Source of the DNA: Ruminococcaceae bacterium UBA794
GTDB taxonomy: Bacteria; Bacillota; Clostridia; Oscillospirales; Ruminococcaceae
Direction of reading: 5' to 3'
DNA: 64,000 nt
Assembly (NCBI GenBank): GCA_002304735.1
Contig: DBIU01000015.1
Coordinates: 4,887-68,886 of the forward strand
The notes beneath the pieces were generated by a model. It was not told the DNA's origin. It did no database searches and worked only from the letters and a program-made list of their open reading frames with translations. Below are positions 8,616 through 18,026 of this stretch, one piece after another. A program made the translations under genes and the position numbers. Numbering within the stretch: position 1 is the first letter of the stretch; each line of letters begins with the position of its first letter.

Positions 8616-9857
8616 TCAGCAGCGGTACAACTCGGCGAGAGGCACAAGCCTTGCGCGAAACGACGAACGCTCGGGAAGCGCGACCTTCAAGGTGCAGAGA
8701 AGCCTATCGAAAGCGCTCTGCGAGAGGGTTAAGGAAACCGGAAGCCCGCGCGGCGCGGCGAGCCGTTCCTGACTTATCCGAGAAAACGGTATTTCGCACG
8801 GGATAAACGCGGTGTAAAGCGCGGCTGCCTTTTTGCAGGAAATTGCAGTGAAATTTTGTGAAAAAATGTGACTTTCGCGCTTAAAATACATTGCATACAG
8901 CGCGACAAGATATCCCGATATCAGAACTCCCGCCGCAAGGACGCTTCGGAGGAGCAAAGCGCTTCCGTTTCCCGAAAGGAAAAGCAGTGCGAGAAGCGCC
9001 GAAAATATCGCGAACGACCAAATCGGGACGGCGCAGTGACCGAAAAATGCGCGCGGCGGGCTTTTTACTGTCGGCTTGTGCGAAATCGACATTCCGAAGA
9101 AAGAACGCAGAAGCCGTTCGCTGCGCCGGCTGTCAAGGCAGGGCGCAATCATCACTTTGCGGCAGTAAAGCGTCTTTCGCGAGGTTAGCATAGAAACGAA
9201 CGTTTCGCGCGATATTACCGCGGAATTTCGTACAAGCGCGTTCTCATATAATGTAACGAAGCCGCTTCTTACAACGACAGCGCCGTTTCCTGCGCTAAGC
9301 TCAAATCCCGAAAGCGCCAAAAGCTTTCGAAGAAAACCGAGAAACCAAGCCGCAAGCGCCGATATTCCGACAAAAACCGCCGCCTTTGGTATCGCGATAT
9401 GCGCTATCGCAAGAGCCTCGGTTACGCTTTCGGCTGTCGTAAAAAGCGCTCGGATAACGCCGTCAAGGTAGCTTTCGCCGAGGATTTTACCGATTTTGTT
9501 AAGCGTAACGGCGAAAAACGTTATCCCCGCAAGCGCTCTCGCGTCGATAAACGCGCCGAACAGCACTTCGCGAAACGGCGGTTTAATCGCCTTTTCGCCG
9601 CGCCTCGGCAATATTTCGCTTCGCTCGTTTTCGCCGAGAAAAAAGCGCGTTTCTCCGCGCTCCGTAAACAGCGTGACCTCTTTTGCGTGCAAAACGCGCA
9701 TTATCGGCGTTCGGCGGGTCTGAACGCGAACGATTTTGTCGCGGCGCAGAACGGTTTTTACTGTGATAAACAGCGTTTTTTCAAGCACAATAATTTCACT
9801 TTCAACTCGGAGTTTTACAAAAAATCTCCGCAATATACAGAAAAAAATCAAATTCAT
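8616..9857 (-). CDS. Membrane protein with bacterial PH (bPH2/YdbT-like) domains
   Basis: 413 aa. The N-terminal third has the YdbT/bPH2 pattern: a turn containing LRRDKIVRVQTRRTPIMRVLHAKEV followed by a short beta-rich stretch. A second PH-like unit follows a hydrophobic pair (about residues 165-195), then another pair of membrane helices (about residues 285-335) and a soluble tail. Such proteins are membrane-bound and of unclear function; some are linked to envelope stress. I place the start at 9857 because the complement has AAAGGA 7 nt upstream. A longer reading into glmU adds 18 unlikely residues. It lies only 13 bp from the divergent glmU start. Confidence 0.7.
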   Translation of the reverse strand: MNLIFFCILRRFFVKLRVESEIIVLEKTLFITVKTVLRRDKIVRVQTRRTPIMRVLHAKEVTLFTERGETRFFLGENERSEILPRRGEKAIKPPFREVLFGAFIDARALAGITFFAVTLNKIGKILGESYLDGVIRALFTTAESVTEALAIAHIAIPKAAVFVGISALAAWFLGFLRKLLALSGFELSAGNGAVVVRSGFVTLYENALVRNSAVISRETFVSMLTSRKTLYCRKVMIAPCLDSRRSERLLRSFFGMSISHKPTVKSPPRAFFGHCAVPIWSFAIFSALLALLFLSGNGSALLLRSVLAAGVLISGYLVALYAMYFKRESHIFSQNFTAISCKKAAALYTAFIPCEIPFSRISQERLAAPRGLPVSLTLSQSAFDRLLCTLKVALPERSSFRARLVPLAELYRC

Positions 9858-9870
9858 AGGGGGTTCCTTT

Positions 9871-11238
9871 ATGACGACAGGCTGCGTTATTCTCGCGGGA
9901 GGCGCGGGCAAGCGTATGAAATCCGAAAAGCCAAAGGGGCTTTGCGAGGTTCTTAAAAAGCCGATGCTCGGCTGGGTTCTGGACGCCGCCGAGGAGTTCG
10001 GGTTCGATAAAATCGGCGTCGTTACCGGTTACAAAAATAATCTCACCGAGGAATATATCTCGGCTAATTATCAAAACATATCCACATACTATCAGGACGA
10101 GCAGAAAGGCACAGGCGACGCGGCTTCACGCGCTGCCGAGCTGATAAAGAGCGTCGATACGGTTTGCGTTCTGAACGGCGACGCGCCCTTTATTGACGCC
10201 GAAACGCTTAGAAACGCGCTTTCGCTTCACGAAAAATCGGGCGCGGACGTTACCGTAATCTCCGCGGATATTGCAACTCCTTTCGGTTACGGAAGGATTA
10301 TCCGCGACAACGGAGGAAAATTCTCCGCGATACGCGAACAAAAGGATTGTTCCCCGAAAGAAGCCGAAATAACCGAGGTTAACAGCGGCGCTTATTTCTT
10401 TAACTCAAAGGCGCTTCTCGAAGCGCTTCCGAGGCTCAGCAACAAGAACGCAGGCGGCGAGTTTTACCTCACGGACTGCGTTGAGATTATCGGAAACGCA
10501 GAAGCTTATAAGTGCGATAACGCGCAAGCCGTTCTCGGTGCGAACTCAAGGCGCGACCTCTTTGCGCTAAACGAGGGTATCCGAAACAAAATCCTCTTTA
10601 AGCTTATGGACGAGGGCGTTTCCTTCATCACGCTCGACGGCATTATAATAGGAAAAGACGTAAAAATCGGCGCGGATACGCTCATTCTCCCGAATACAAT
10701 CATCACGGGAAAAACCGTTATCGGCAGAGGCTGCGAAATCGGCGCAAATTCACACATCGATGACTGCGTTATCGGCGATAACGTCACGCTCGACAACGTA
10801 AAAGCCGTTTCCTCCACAATCGAGGATAACGTAAAAATCGGTCCGTTTTCTCAGCTTCGTCCCGGCTGTACAATCAGAAAGGGCGTTAAAATCGGCGATT
10901 TTGTTGAAATCAAAAACAGCGATATCGGCGAAAACACAGCCGTCGCTCACCTCACCTATCTCGGCGACAGCGACGTCGGACGCGGAGTAAACTTCGGCTG
11001 CGGCTGCGTTACCGCAAATTATGACGGCGTAAATAAGCACCGCACGGAAATCGGCTCGCACGCGTTTATCGGCTGCAACACTAACCTCATAGCTCCCGTT
11101 AAAATCGGCGAAAACGCCGCAACCGGCGCAGGTTCAACGATAACAAAGAACGTTCCCGAAAACGCGCTTGCGGTTGAACGCACGGACGTTAAAATCTACG
11201 AGAATTGGCACGGAAACTTTGAGAGAAAGAAAAAATAA
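9871..11238 (+). CDS. glmU: Bifunctional GlmU (GlcNAc-1-P uridylyltransferase / GlcN-1-P acetyltransferase)
   Basis: 455 aa, standard length. The N-terminal nucleotidyltransferase shows LAGGAGKRMKSEKPK at residues 8-22 and the GTGDA motif. The C-terminal half is a left-handed parallel beta-helix of hexapeptide repeats (from about IIIGKDVKIGADTLI) ending with the acetyl-CoA-binding ANYDGVNKHRT and GCNTNLIAPV. The enzyme makes UDP-GlcNAc for peptidoglycan. The ATG at 9871 has AGGGGG 7 nt upstream; the reading frame stays open for 45 codons upstream, but those residues do not look like GlmU. Confidence 0.96.
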   Translation: MTTGCVILAGGAGKRMKSEKPKGLCEVLKKPMLGWVLDAAEEFGFDKIGVVTGYKNNLTEEYISANYQNISTYYQDEQKGTGDAASRAAELIKSVDTVCVLNGDAPFIDAETLRNALSLHEKSGADVTVISADIATPFGYGRIIRDNGGKFSAIREQKDCSPKEAEITEVNSGAYFFNSKALLEALPRLSNKNAGGEFYLTDCVEIIGNAEAYKCDNAQAVLGANSRRDLFALNEGIRNKILFKLMDEGVSFITLDGIIIGKDVKIGADTLILPNTIITGKTVIGRGCEIGANSHIDDCVIGDNVTLDNVKAVSSTIEDNVKIGPFSQLRPGCTIRKGVKIGDFVEIKNSDIGENTAVAHLTYLGDSDVGRGVNFGCGCVTANYDGVNKHRTEIGSHAFIGCNTNLIAPVKIGENAATGAGSTITKNVPENALAVERTDVKIYENWHGNFERKKK

Positions 11239-11335
11239 TACGATTTGGCGAATATGTTGTCGGGGGGCGCGGCTGCTTCGGGGAAAACGCCGCATCATCA
11301 AAAACTACGGATAACGAGGAAAGGCGGTTGTTGAA

Positions 11336-11857
11336 ATGAAAGCGTTGGTTGTTGTCGATTATCAGGTTGATTTTGTGAACGGCGCGCTTGGCTTCGAGGG
11401 CGCGAAACTGCTTGAGCCTATTATTCTCCAAAAAATCAGCGATACGCGCGCGGCGGGCGGAAAAATCATTTTCACGCTCGATACCCACTCCTCCGACTAC
11501 CTTAATACAGCCGAAGGCAAAAAGCTCCCCGTTCCGCATTGTATCGAGGGAACGGACGGTCATAAGCTCTACGGAAGGGTTGCCGAAAGCGTTGACGCGA
11601 GAACGGATTTTGTTATCAAAAAACGCGCGTTCGGGTCAATGGACCTTGCCGTTTTGCTGAAAAAATTCGTTTTCGGCGAGGTGGAGCTTTGCGGGCTTGT
11701 CACGGATATCTGCGTTGTTTCAAACGCGATTATCGCAAAAGCCGCGCTCCCCGAAGCGAAAATCGTCGTGGACGGCTCCGCCTGCGCTTCCGCGGACAGG
11801 CTTGCTCACGAAAGAGCGCTTGACGTTATGCGCGGAGTTCAGATTGACGTTATTTGA
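11336..11857 (+). CDS. pncA: Nicotinamidase (isochorismatase-like hydrolase)
   Basis: 173 aa. Catalytic triad candidates are visible: Asp in VVDYQVDF (residue 8), Lys in IKKRAFGSM, and Cys in GLVTDICVVSNA with the usual cis-peptide context. It hydrolyses nicotinamide to nicotinate. The next gene starts 9 bp later and is nicotinate phosphoribosyltransferase, the next step of NAD salvage, which fixes the substrate assignment among isochorismatase-fold enzymes. The RBS is AGGAAAGG. Confidence 0.9.
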   Translation: MKALVVVDYQVDFVNGALGFEGAKLLEPIILQKISDTRAAGGKIIFTLDTHSSDYLNTAEGKKLPVPHCIEGTDGHKLYGRVAESVDARTDFVIKKRAFGSMDLAVLLKKFVFGEVELCGLVTDICVVSNAIIAKAALPEAKIVVDGSACASADRLAHERALDVMRGVQIDVI

Positions 11858-11866
11858 GGTGAAAAT

Positions 11867-13309
11867 ATGATTACCGAACAAAACTGCACGCTGCTTTGCG
11901 ACTTCTATCAGCTCACAATGGGCAACGGATATTTCAAAAGCGGCAAGCGCGATACCGTCGCTTATTTCGACGTATTTTTCAGACGCGTTCCCGAAAACGG
12001 CGGATTTGCCGTGTGCGCGGGACTTGAACAGATTATCGACTACATCGAGGGACTTCATTTCGACGAGGACGATATTGATTTTTTACGGAAAAAGGGCATT
12101 TTTGACGAGGATTTTCTGAAATATCTCGCAGATTTCAAGTTCGAGGGCGATATCTACGCCGTTCCCGAGGGAACGCCCGTTTTCCCGTTCGAGCCGCTTG
12201 TCACCGTGCGCGCGCCGTCTATTCAGGCGCAGCTTATCGAAACAATGCTGCTTCTGCTGATTAATCATCAGTCGCTTATCGCAACAAAGGCGAACAGAAT
12301 TGTCCGCGCCGCGAAAGGACGCGCAATTTCCGAGTTTGGCTCAAGGCGCGCTCAGGGCGCTTCGGGAGCCGTTCTCGGCGCGAGAGCCGCGTTTATCGGC
12401 GGCTGCGCGGGTACCGCCTGCACGCTCTCGGACAAGCTTTTCGGCGTCCCCGCAACGGGTACTATGGCTCATTCGTGGATTCAGATGTTCGACAGCGAGC
12501 TTGAAGCGTTTGAGGAATACTGCCGAATTTATCCCGACGGCGCAACGCTTCTCGTCGATACCTACAACGTCCTCAAATCGGGCGTTCCGAACGCAATCAA
12601 GGCTTTCGACAACGTTCTGAAGCCGCTTGGGAAGCGGCCATGCGGCATAAGGCTCGATTCGGGAGATATCGCGTATCTTTCGATTGAGGCAAGAAAAATG
12701 CTTGACAAAGCGGGTTATCCAGACTGCAAAATCGTCGCTTCAAACTCGCTTGACGAGTATATTATCGCGGATTTGCTTAATCAAGGCGCGAAAATCGACC
12801 TTTTCGGCGTCGGCGAGCGCTTGATTACCGCGTCCTCCGAGCCTGTTTTCGGCGGAGTTTACAAGCTTTGTGCTGTCGAGAAAAACGGCGCGGTTGTCCC
12901 GAAAATCAAAATCAGCGAAAATGTCACGAAAATCACAAACCCGCATTACAAAAAGCTTTATCGCGTCTTCGACAACAAGACCGGCAAAGCCGAGGCGGAC
13001 CTCATTTGCGTGTTTGACGAGAAAATCGACGAAACAAAGCCGCTTGAGCTTTTCGACCCGGATTACACCTGGAAAAGAAAAACGCTCACGGATTTCACGG
13101 CGAAAGAGCTTCAGGTTCCCGTGTTTATCAAGGGAAAACGCGTTTACGAAAAGCCCGCAATCCGCGATATAAAGGATTACTGCGCGCAGCAGCTTGACAC
13201 TATGTGGGAGTCGGTTTTAAGATTTGAAAATCCGCATCGCTATTATGTTGATTTATCCGAAAAGCTTTGGAATATCAAGCACAATCTGCTTTCCGAAAAC
13301 GGAAGATAA
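11867..13309 (+). CDS. pncB: Nicotinate phosphoribosyltransferase
   Basis: 480 aa, as expected for the Firmicute-type enzyme. N-terminal CDFYQLTMGNGYF, central EFGSRRAQG, GTMAHSWIQMF and the PRPP-binding region GIRLDSGD are characteristic. It joins nicotinate and PRPP to give nicotinate mononucleotide. It forms a tight pair with pncA; its GAGGTG RBS overlaps the pncA stop, so the two steps of nicotinamide recycling are co-expressed. Confidence 0.95.
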   Translation: MITEQNCTLLCDFYQLTMGNGYFKSGKRDTVAYFDVFFRRVPENGGFAVCAGLEQIIDYIEGLHFDEDDIDFLRKKGIFDEDFLKYLADFKFEGDIYAVPEGTPVFPFEPLVTVRAPSIQAQLIETMLLLLINHQSLIATKANRIVRAAKGRAISEFGSRRAQGASGAVLGARAAFIGGCAGTACTLSDKLFGVPATGTMAHSWIQMFDSELEAFEEYCRIYPDGATLLVDTYNVLKSGVPNAIKAFDNVLKPLGKRPCGIRLDSGDIAYLSIEARKMLDKAGYPDCKIVASNSLDEYIIADLLNQGAKIDLFGVGERLITASSEPVFGGVYKLCAVEKNGAVVPKIKISENVTKITNPHYKKLYRVFDNKTGKAEADLICVFDEKIDETKPLELFDPDYTWKRKTLTDFTAKELQVPVFIKGKRVYEKPAIRDIKDYCAQQLDTMWESVLRFENPHRYYVDLSEKLWNIKHNLLSENGR

Positions 13310-13334
13310 TCCCCTTTGGAGGTGATTTTCCCTT

Positions 13335-14810
13335 ATGACAAGGGAAGAATTTAATTCGCTCTGCCAAAACTGCTGCTCTCGGAAAAGCATCTCGGAATGT
13401 CTTTTCGCGGACGCGGAGGAAGGCTTTATAGATACCTCCGCCGAGAGCGACGGCTCGCGGGGAATTGCCTTCTCAAAAAGGAAAATGATGGTCAATTTCG
13501 ACGGGACAATCAAAATCGTCGCTTATAAAAAAATTCGCTCAATTCACATTATCGGAAGCCTTGAGGGTGCGTTTGCGGACGAGCTTGAAATTTCCGGCGA
13601 ACACTCGCGGCTGCGCATCACGGATTTTTCACTCGACAAGCATATCCTAAAGCAAATTATCGAGGGACTTCGCGAAGGGCTGACAGAGCCGATTGCCGAG
13701 AATAACGAGAAAAAAGAACCGCCTGCCGCGGAAGAAAACAGATTCGTTTCCGAGGAGAAAAACGAGGTTATCGAAAGAGCCGATTTTGACGATAAATCGG
13801 ACAATATCCCCGAAAATGCGCAGAATATCCCCGAAAACGACGGTATTCTTCACGAATATGACGACAAAATCGAGTGGCTGAGCAGCGCTCCGGATATTAC
13901 TCACGATGAAAAAATCGAGTGGCTCAGCGGTATGACGGCAGAAGAAGCCGCGCCCGTTATCCCCGAAGCCGATTTTACCGAAGAAACGGAAATGCGCGAG
14001 CAAATCGAACAGATGTCCCGCGAAGAAACGCTCGGATTTCTTTCGAAAACGCTCGGCGAGATTAACGGAAACGATGGCGCTTTTGAATATAATCAAGAGC
14101 GCGAAACCGCTCCCGAAGCCGCTTCGCAGGATATCGGCGAATCGGAAATGCGCGAGCAAATCGGGCAGATGTCCCGCGAAGAAACGCTCGGATTTCTCTC
14201 GAAAACGCTCGGCGAGATTAACGGTGGCGCGGATTATTTTGAGGAAAGCGCGGTTGACGATAAGCCGTTTTTCCCGACGACGCAAACGGCGGTTATCCCC
14301 GAAAACGCGCTTCCGCCAAAGCCGATTATCGAAAAAATTGCCGCGCAAAATCCTCCCGCCGAAAAGCCCCCCGCACCCGCAGCCGCACGGGAAAACGGCG
14401 AGCTTTCAAAAGAGCCGATTTGGGGCGATATCTACATAAAAGCAAGCAAAAGTCTGCGCGAGCTTTGCGAAAACGGCAGACTTTCTATGGATATTATCGA
14501 GAAAGAGCTTCGGGAAAGGCTTCTTGAGTCCGCGAAATCGTTTGCGGATATCGTCAAAGACGAGCAGAAAATCCCGAAAACGCTCGTTCCGAAAATCGCC
14601 GAGCTGAAAAACGCAGCCGACCATTTTGACGAGTATTTCTCGCACGGCGAGGACGTCGGAGTGAGAGTGATGTTCTTTATGCTCTTTCAGATGCTGTGTT
14701 ATTCGGACAGAATTGCCGAAAATCCCGAAACGAAAGAACGCCTGAACGACTTCTTCAGACGCTTCGGAACGGCAGGCATCACGTTGTCAATGCTTGACGC
14801 GAGAGGATAA
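13335..14810 (+). CDS. Acidic repeat-containing protein of unknown function
   Basis: 491 aa, unrecognised. The N-terminal ~115 residues look like a compact mixed alpha/beta domain, perhaps PH-like (FDGTIKIVAYKKIRSIHII). A long Glu/Pro-rich, presumably disordered middle follows. It contains a duplicated KIEWLS motif and two nearly identical copies of a ~26-residue unit whose core is REETLGFLSKTLGEING; the copies are about 155 bp apart. The last ~110 residues form a helical domain. No signal peptide or membrane segment is seen, so it is probably cytoplasmic. It starts 25 bp after pncB behind a GGAGGTGAT site. Confidence 0.7.
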   Translation: MTREEFNSLCQNCCSRKSISECLFADAEEGFIDTSAESDGSRGIAFSKRKMMVNFDGTIKIVAYKKIRSIHIIGSLEGAFADELEISGEHSRLRITDFSLDKHILKQIIEGLREGLTEPIAENNEKKEPPAAEENRFVSEEKNEVIERADFDDKSDNIPENAQNIPENDGILHEYDDKIEWLSSAPDITHDEKIEWLSGMTAEEAAPVIPEADFTEETEMREQIEQMSREETLGFLSKTLGEINGNDGAFEYNQERETAPEAASQDIGESEMREQIGQMSREETLGFLSKTLGEINGGADYFEESAVDDKPFFPTTQTAVIPENALPPKPIIEKIAAQNPPAEKPPAPAAARENGELSKEPIWGDIYIKASKSLRELCENGRLSMDIIEKELRERLLESAKSFADIVKDEQKIPKTLVPKIAELKNAADHFDEYFSHGEDVGVRVMFFMLFQMLCYSDRIAENPETKERLNDFFRRFGTAGITLSMLDARG

Positions 14811-14858
14811 TTCCCGCGTGAAAATGAAAATATTATGAATAAAGAAACGGAGAAACTT

Positions 14859-16400
14859 ATGAAAAACGAAATCGTTATCGTGCTGGACTTCGGCGGTCAG
14901 TATAATCAGCTTATCGCCCGCAGAGTCCGCGAACATAGGATTTACTGCGAGGTGAAGTCCTACAAGACGCCTATCGAGGAAATCAAGGCGATGAACCCAA
15001 AGGGCATCATCTTTACGGGCGGTCCGAACAGCGTTTATCTCGACGAGTCGCCGAGAATGGACAAGGAAATCCTTGAGCTTGGCGTTCCCGTGCTCGGCAT
15101 CTGCTATGGCGCGCAGTTTATGGTGTACGCGCTCGGCGGCACTATCGAGCCTGCGCACGACGCGTCGCTTTCCGAATACGGCAGAACCGAGTGTGAAATG
15201 GATATTTCTTCGCCGCTGTTCGACGGTCTTGATGAAAAATCAATCGTCTGGATGAGCCACAACGACTACATTTCCCGCGTTCCCGACGGCTTTAAGTCAA
15301 TCGGTCACAGCGTAAAATGCCCGTTCGGCGCAATGGCTGACGAGGAAAGAAAGCTTTACGGCGTTCAGTTCCACCCCGAGGTTAACCACACGGTTCAGGG
15401 CTTTGATATGCTCGGCAACTTCCTCTACAAAATCTGCGACTGCAAGGGCGACTGGACTATGGAAAACTACGCGGAAACCGCTATTCGCAATATCCGCGAA
15501 AAAGTCGGCAGCGGCAAGGCGCTTCTCGCGCTTTCGGGCGGCGTTGACAGCTCTGTCGCCTGCAAGCTTATGGCAAATGCTATCGGCAATCAGCTCACCT
15601 GCATTTTCGTTGACCACGGTCTTATGCGGAAAAACGAAGGCGACGAGGTTGAGGCGGCTTTCAAAGACAGCGGAGTGAATTTCGTTCGCGTTAACGCGGG
15701 AGAACGCTTCCTTTCAAAGCTTGCGGGGGTTTCCGAGCCCGAGAAAAAACGCAAGATTATCGGCGAGGAATTTATCAGAGTGTTCGAGGAAGAAGCGAAA
15801 AAAATCGGTAAGGTTGACTATCTCGTTCAAGGAACGATTTATCCCGATGTTATCGAAAGCGGCACGGGCGACGCCGCCGTTATCAAGTCGCATCACAACG
15901 TCGGCGGTTTGCCCGATTACGTTGACTTCAAGGAAATAATAGAGCCGCTTCGCCTGCTGTTCAAGGACGAGGTGCGCGCGCTCGGAACGACTCTCGGTCT
16001 TGACGAAAAGCTGGTTTGGCGGCAGCCATTCCCCGGTCCCGGGCTTGCAATCAGAATTATCGGAGATATTACGCCGGAAAAGGTTTCAACGCTTCAGGAC
16101 GCGGACGCAATCTTCCGCGAGGAAATCGCGAACGCGGGGCTTGACCGCTCCATTAACCAGTATTTCGCGGTGCTGACAAATATGCGTTCCGTCGGCGTTA
16201 TGGGCGACGGTAGAACCTACGACTATACTCTCGCCCTCCGCGGCGTTTCCACAAGCGACTTTATGACCGCGGATTTCTCGCGTATCCCCTACGACGTTCT
16301 CGAAAAGGTTTCCGTCCGCATCGTAAACGAGGTTAAGAATATTAATCGTATCGTTTATGATATTACGTCAAAGCCCCCGGCGACTATTGAGTGGGAATAA
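14859..16400 (+). CDS. guaA: GMP synthase (glutamine-hydrolysing)
   Basis: 513 aa. The class I glutamine amidotransferase domain has the nucleophile in GICYGAQ and the His/Glu of the triad in GVQFHPEVN. The ATP-pyrophosphatase domain has the P-loop [10 protein letters not shown]-terminal dimerisation domain ends in the conserved KPPATIEWE. It converts XMP to GMP. I take the ATG at 14859 because it has ACGGAG upstream; the in-frame ATG at 14835 has no Shine-Dalgarno and adds eight residues absent from the family. Confidence 0.96.
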   Translation: MKNEIVIVLDFGGQYNQLIARRVREHRIYCEVKSYKTPIEEIKAMNPKGIIFTGGPNSVYLDESPRMDKEILELGVPVLGICYGAQFMVYALGGTIEPAHDASLSEYGRTECEMDISSPLFDGLDEKSIVWMSHNDYISRVPDGFKSIGHSVKCPFGAMADEERKLYGVQFHPEVNHTVQGFDMLGNFLYKICDCKGDWTMENYAETAIRNIREKVGSGKALLALSGGVDSSVACKLMANAIGNQLTCIFVDHGLMRKNEGDEVEAAFKDSGVNFVRVNAGERFLSKLAGVSEPEKKRKIIGEEFIRVFEEEAKKIGKVDYLVQGTIYPDVIESGTGDAAVIKSHHNVGGLPDYVDFKEIIEPLRLLFKDEVRALGTTLGLDEKLVWRQPFPGPGLAIRIIGDITPEKVSTLQDADAIFREEIANAGLDRSINQYFAVLTNMRSVGVMGDGRTYDYTLALRGVSTSDFMTADFSRIPYDVLEKVSVRIVNEVKNINRIVYDITSKPPATIEWE

Positions 16401-16438
16401 TCGCCGCTCCGGGAAATTTAAGCCGACGCAAAACTAAC

Positions 16439-16468
16439 CCCCGAAAATCCGATTTCAGATTTTCGGGG
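16439..16468 (+). terminator. Terminator after guaA
   Basis: An 11-bp perfect stem (16439-16449 with 16458-16468), followed on the plus strand by ATTATTA. It lies between guaA and a convergent small gene and may serve both. Confidence 0.75.
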
Positions 16469-16491
16469 ATTATTACTTGTGATTATTTTTC

Positions 16492-16834
16492 TCACATATT
16501 TATCAACAAATCCGAAATATCAGCGTCTATGCAGACAGACCTTTCTTCAATTTCCTTTGGCGCATAGGATTCGCCGAAATTAAGGCAGACATAAAACGCT
16601 TTCGGGTTATTTGCGGTCGTTCTCCAGAATGGGAATTTTATTATTGAGGGCGTATTCATTCCCTTCTGTGAATCCATCATCGCAATCACGCCGTCCTTGT
16701 TGTCCCAGGTTTTTCTGCAGCAAGGCTCGCTGCATTGAAACAGCCCGTAATCTCTGCTGACAGCAAATCATCTCGGAAAAGGCTTGGGGGGCGGTTAAGT
16801 CCCTTTCGCGTCCTGTTTCAAAATATTCCCGCAT
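16492..16834 (-). pseudogene. Frameshifted small gene downstream of lacI
   Basis: Two minus-strand reading frames join into one plausible ~114-residue protein. Frame one starts at the ATG at 16834 (MREYFETGRERDLTAPQAFS...) and stays sensible to about 16765. The sense then continues in the +1 frame as FAVSRDYGLFQCSEPCCRKT... to the stop at 16492. The second part has a Cys-rich start and a Trp/Phe-rich core. The first ATG lies 8 bp after the lacI stop, so it is probably in the lacI operon. I do not recognise the family. It could be a pseudogene, an assembly error, or recoding. Confidence 0.6.
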
Positions 16835-16842
16835 ACGTTAAT

Positions 16843-17838
16843 TCAATCCCCCGTCGACTCTCTGAGAATAAGGCTGTGCGGAAGCATATAGGTTGAAGTA
16901 TCCGGCTCGTCCGATTTCATATTTGCAAGAAGCTTCTCTGCAACGGTTTTTCCTTGGAGATAACACGGCTGGTCAACCGTTGAAAGCCGCGGCATAAACA
17001 TATGCGAATACATTATATTATCGAAGCCGAAAAACAGGATATCCTTTCCGACGGTATAGCCGCTTTGCATAGCGAAAGTCATAGCTCCGAACGAAATCAA
17101 GTCCGAAATCGAGAAAATCGCGTCGGGCTTTTTGTCAAGGCTGAGGAACTCGCGGCAGGCGTTTGTGCCGGTTTCGGGCGTATAGTCGCCGTAATAAACA
17201 AGCTTTTCGTCAAACGGAATACCCGCCTTTTCAAGGGCGCGTCTGTAACCCTTTTCACGGTCAACCGACGATTGACTTCTGATTTTCGTCGTAATCAAAC
17301 CGATACGCTTTCTCCCCTTGCCGATAAGATAGCTTGTCGCGTCGAAACCAGCGCGCTCATTGTTTATGGTAACGCAAAGCACGCCCTCCGTATCGAGCTT
17401 CTCCAAACAAATGGCGATGGAATACTTCTTCGACAGGCTGATTATGGTCTTGCTGTCAAGCTTCGGCGCAAGCAAAACCGCCGCGTCAACCGCCTTCGAG
17501 AACAACATTCCGAGCAGGTGCATTTCGTGTTCGGGGTCGTTTCTGGTCGTGGCAATAAGAACGTCATACCCCTGCGCGAAGCAGGCGTCCTGCATACCGC
17601 GAAGCACGTCGTTGTAGAAGCTCTGGTCGGTTGAGCCTATAATCGCGAGAATACGCTTTGTTTCGCTCTTTCTGAGGTCGCGTCCGAGAAAATTCGGGCT
17701 GTAACCAAGCTCCTCAACCGCCTGATTAACCGCGCGGACGGCTTCCTCGGAAACATTGCTTTTGTTGTTTAGCACACGCGAAACGGTCGCCACGGAAACC
17801 TTTGCCGCCTTAGCGACGTCCTTGATAGTAATATTCAC
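16843..17838 (-). CDS. LacI-family transcriptional regulator
   Basis: 331 aa. The N-terminal helix-turn-helix with the LacI signature (TIKDVAKAAKVSVATVSRVLN) is followed by the hinge and a type I periplasmic-binding-like sensor domain (ILAIIGSTDQSFYNDVLRGMQDA). The GTG start at 17838 has AAGGAG with 7-nt spacing; upstream residues have no Shine-Dalgarno. Its promoter carries an AAACGTTTTCA operator overlapping the -35, so autoregulation is likely. The same 11 bp lies next to the cellobiose phosphorylase promoter 27 kb away, suggesting a beta-glucoside or cellobiose effector. Confidence 0.9.
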   Translation of the reverse strand: MNITIKDVAKAAKVSVATVSRVLNNKSNVSEEAVRAVNQAVEELGYSPNFLGRDLRKSETKRILAIIGSTDQSFYNDVLRGMQDACFAQGYDVLIATTRNDPEHEMHLLGMLFSKAVDAAVLLAPKLDSKTIISLSKKYSIAICLEKLDTEGVLCVTINNERAGFDATSYLIGKGRKRIGLITTKIRSQSSVDREKGYRRALEKAGIPFDEKLVYYGDYTPETGTNACREFLSLDKKPDAIFSISDLISFGAMTFAMQSGYTVGKDILFFGFDNIMYSHMFMPRLSTVDQPCYLQGKTVAEKLLANMKSDEPDTSTYMLPHSLILRESTGD

Positions 17839-17899
17839 ACGAACACTCCTTATAATCGGCAAAAGCCGTCAAATAGCGATGATTTTCGTCTATATTAAT

Positions 17900-17928
17900 A
17901 TATTATCACTTTTCTAAAACGTTTTCAA
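17900..17928 (-). promoter_or_regulatory. lacI promoter with overlapping LacI-type operator
   Basis: On the minus strand TTGAAA (17928-17923) and TAATAT (17905-17900) are 17 bp apart. The palindromic AAAACGTTTT core with an AAACGTTTTCA 11-mer (17917-17927) covers the -35, a classic autorepression position. Confidence 0.7.
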
Positions 17929-17970
17929 TTAGCATTTTGCACAATTTTCTCCGTGTAATTTTTTACATAC

Positions 17971-18003
17971 AAAAAAACCGCGCTCAAAGAAAACGCGGTT
18001 TTT
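17971..18003 (-). terminator. Terminator of the rnf operon
   Basis: Stem of AAAACCGCG with CGCGGTTTT (17974-17982 with 17994-18002), flanked by A and T runs, so it works in both directions. It ends the minus-strand rnf operon. Confidence 0.85.
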
Positions 18004-18026
18004 GTCTTAAGTTGAAAAGAGAAAGC

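Noticed and set aside
9192..9205. GAAACGAACGTTTC palindrome as a LacI operator
   Set aside because: It lies inside the bPH-domain coding sequence and lacks the AAACGTTTTCA core shared by the two promoter sites.
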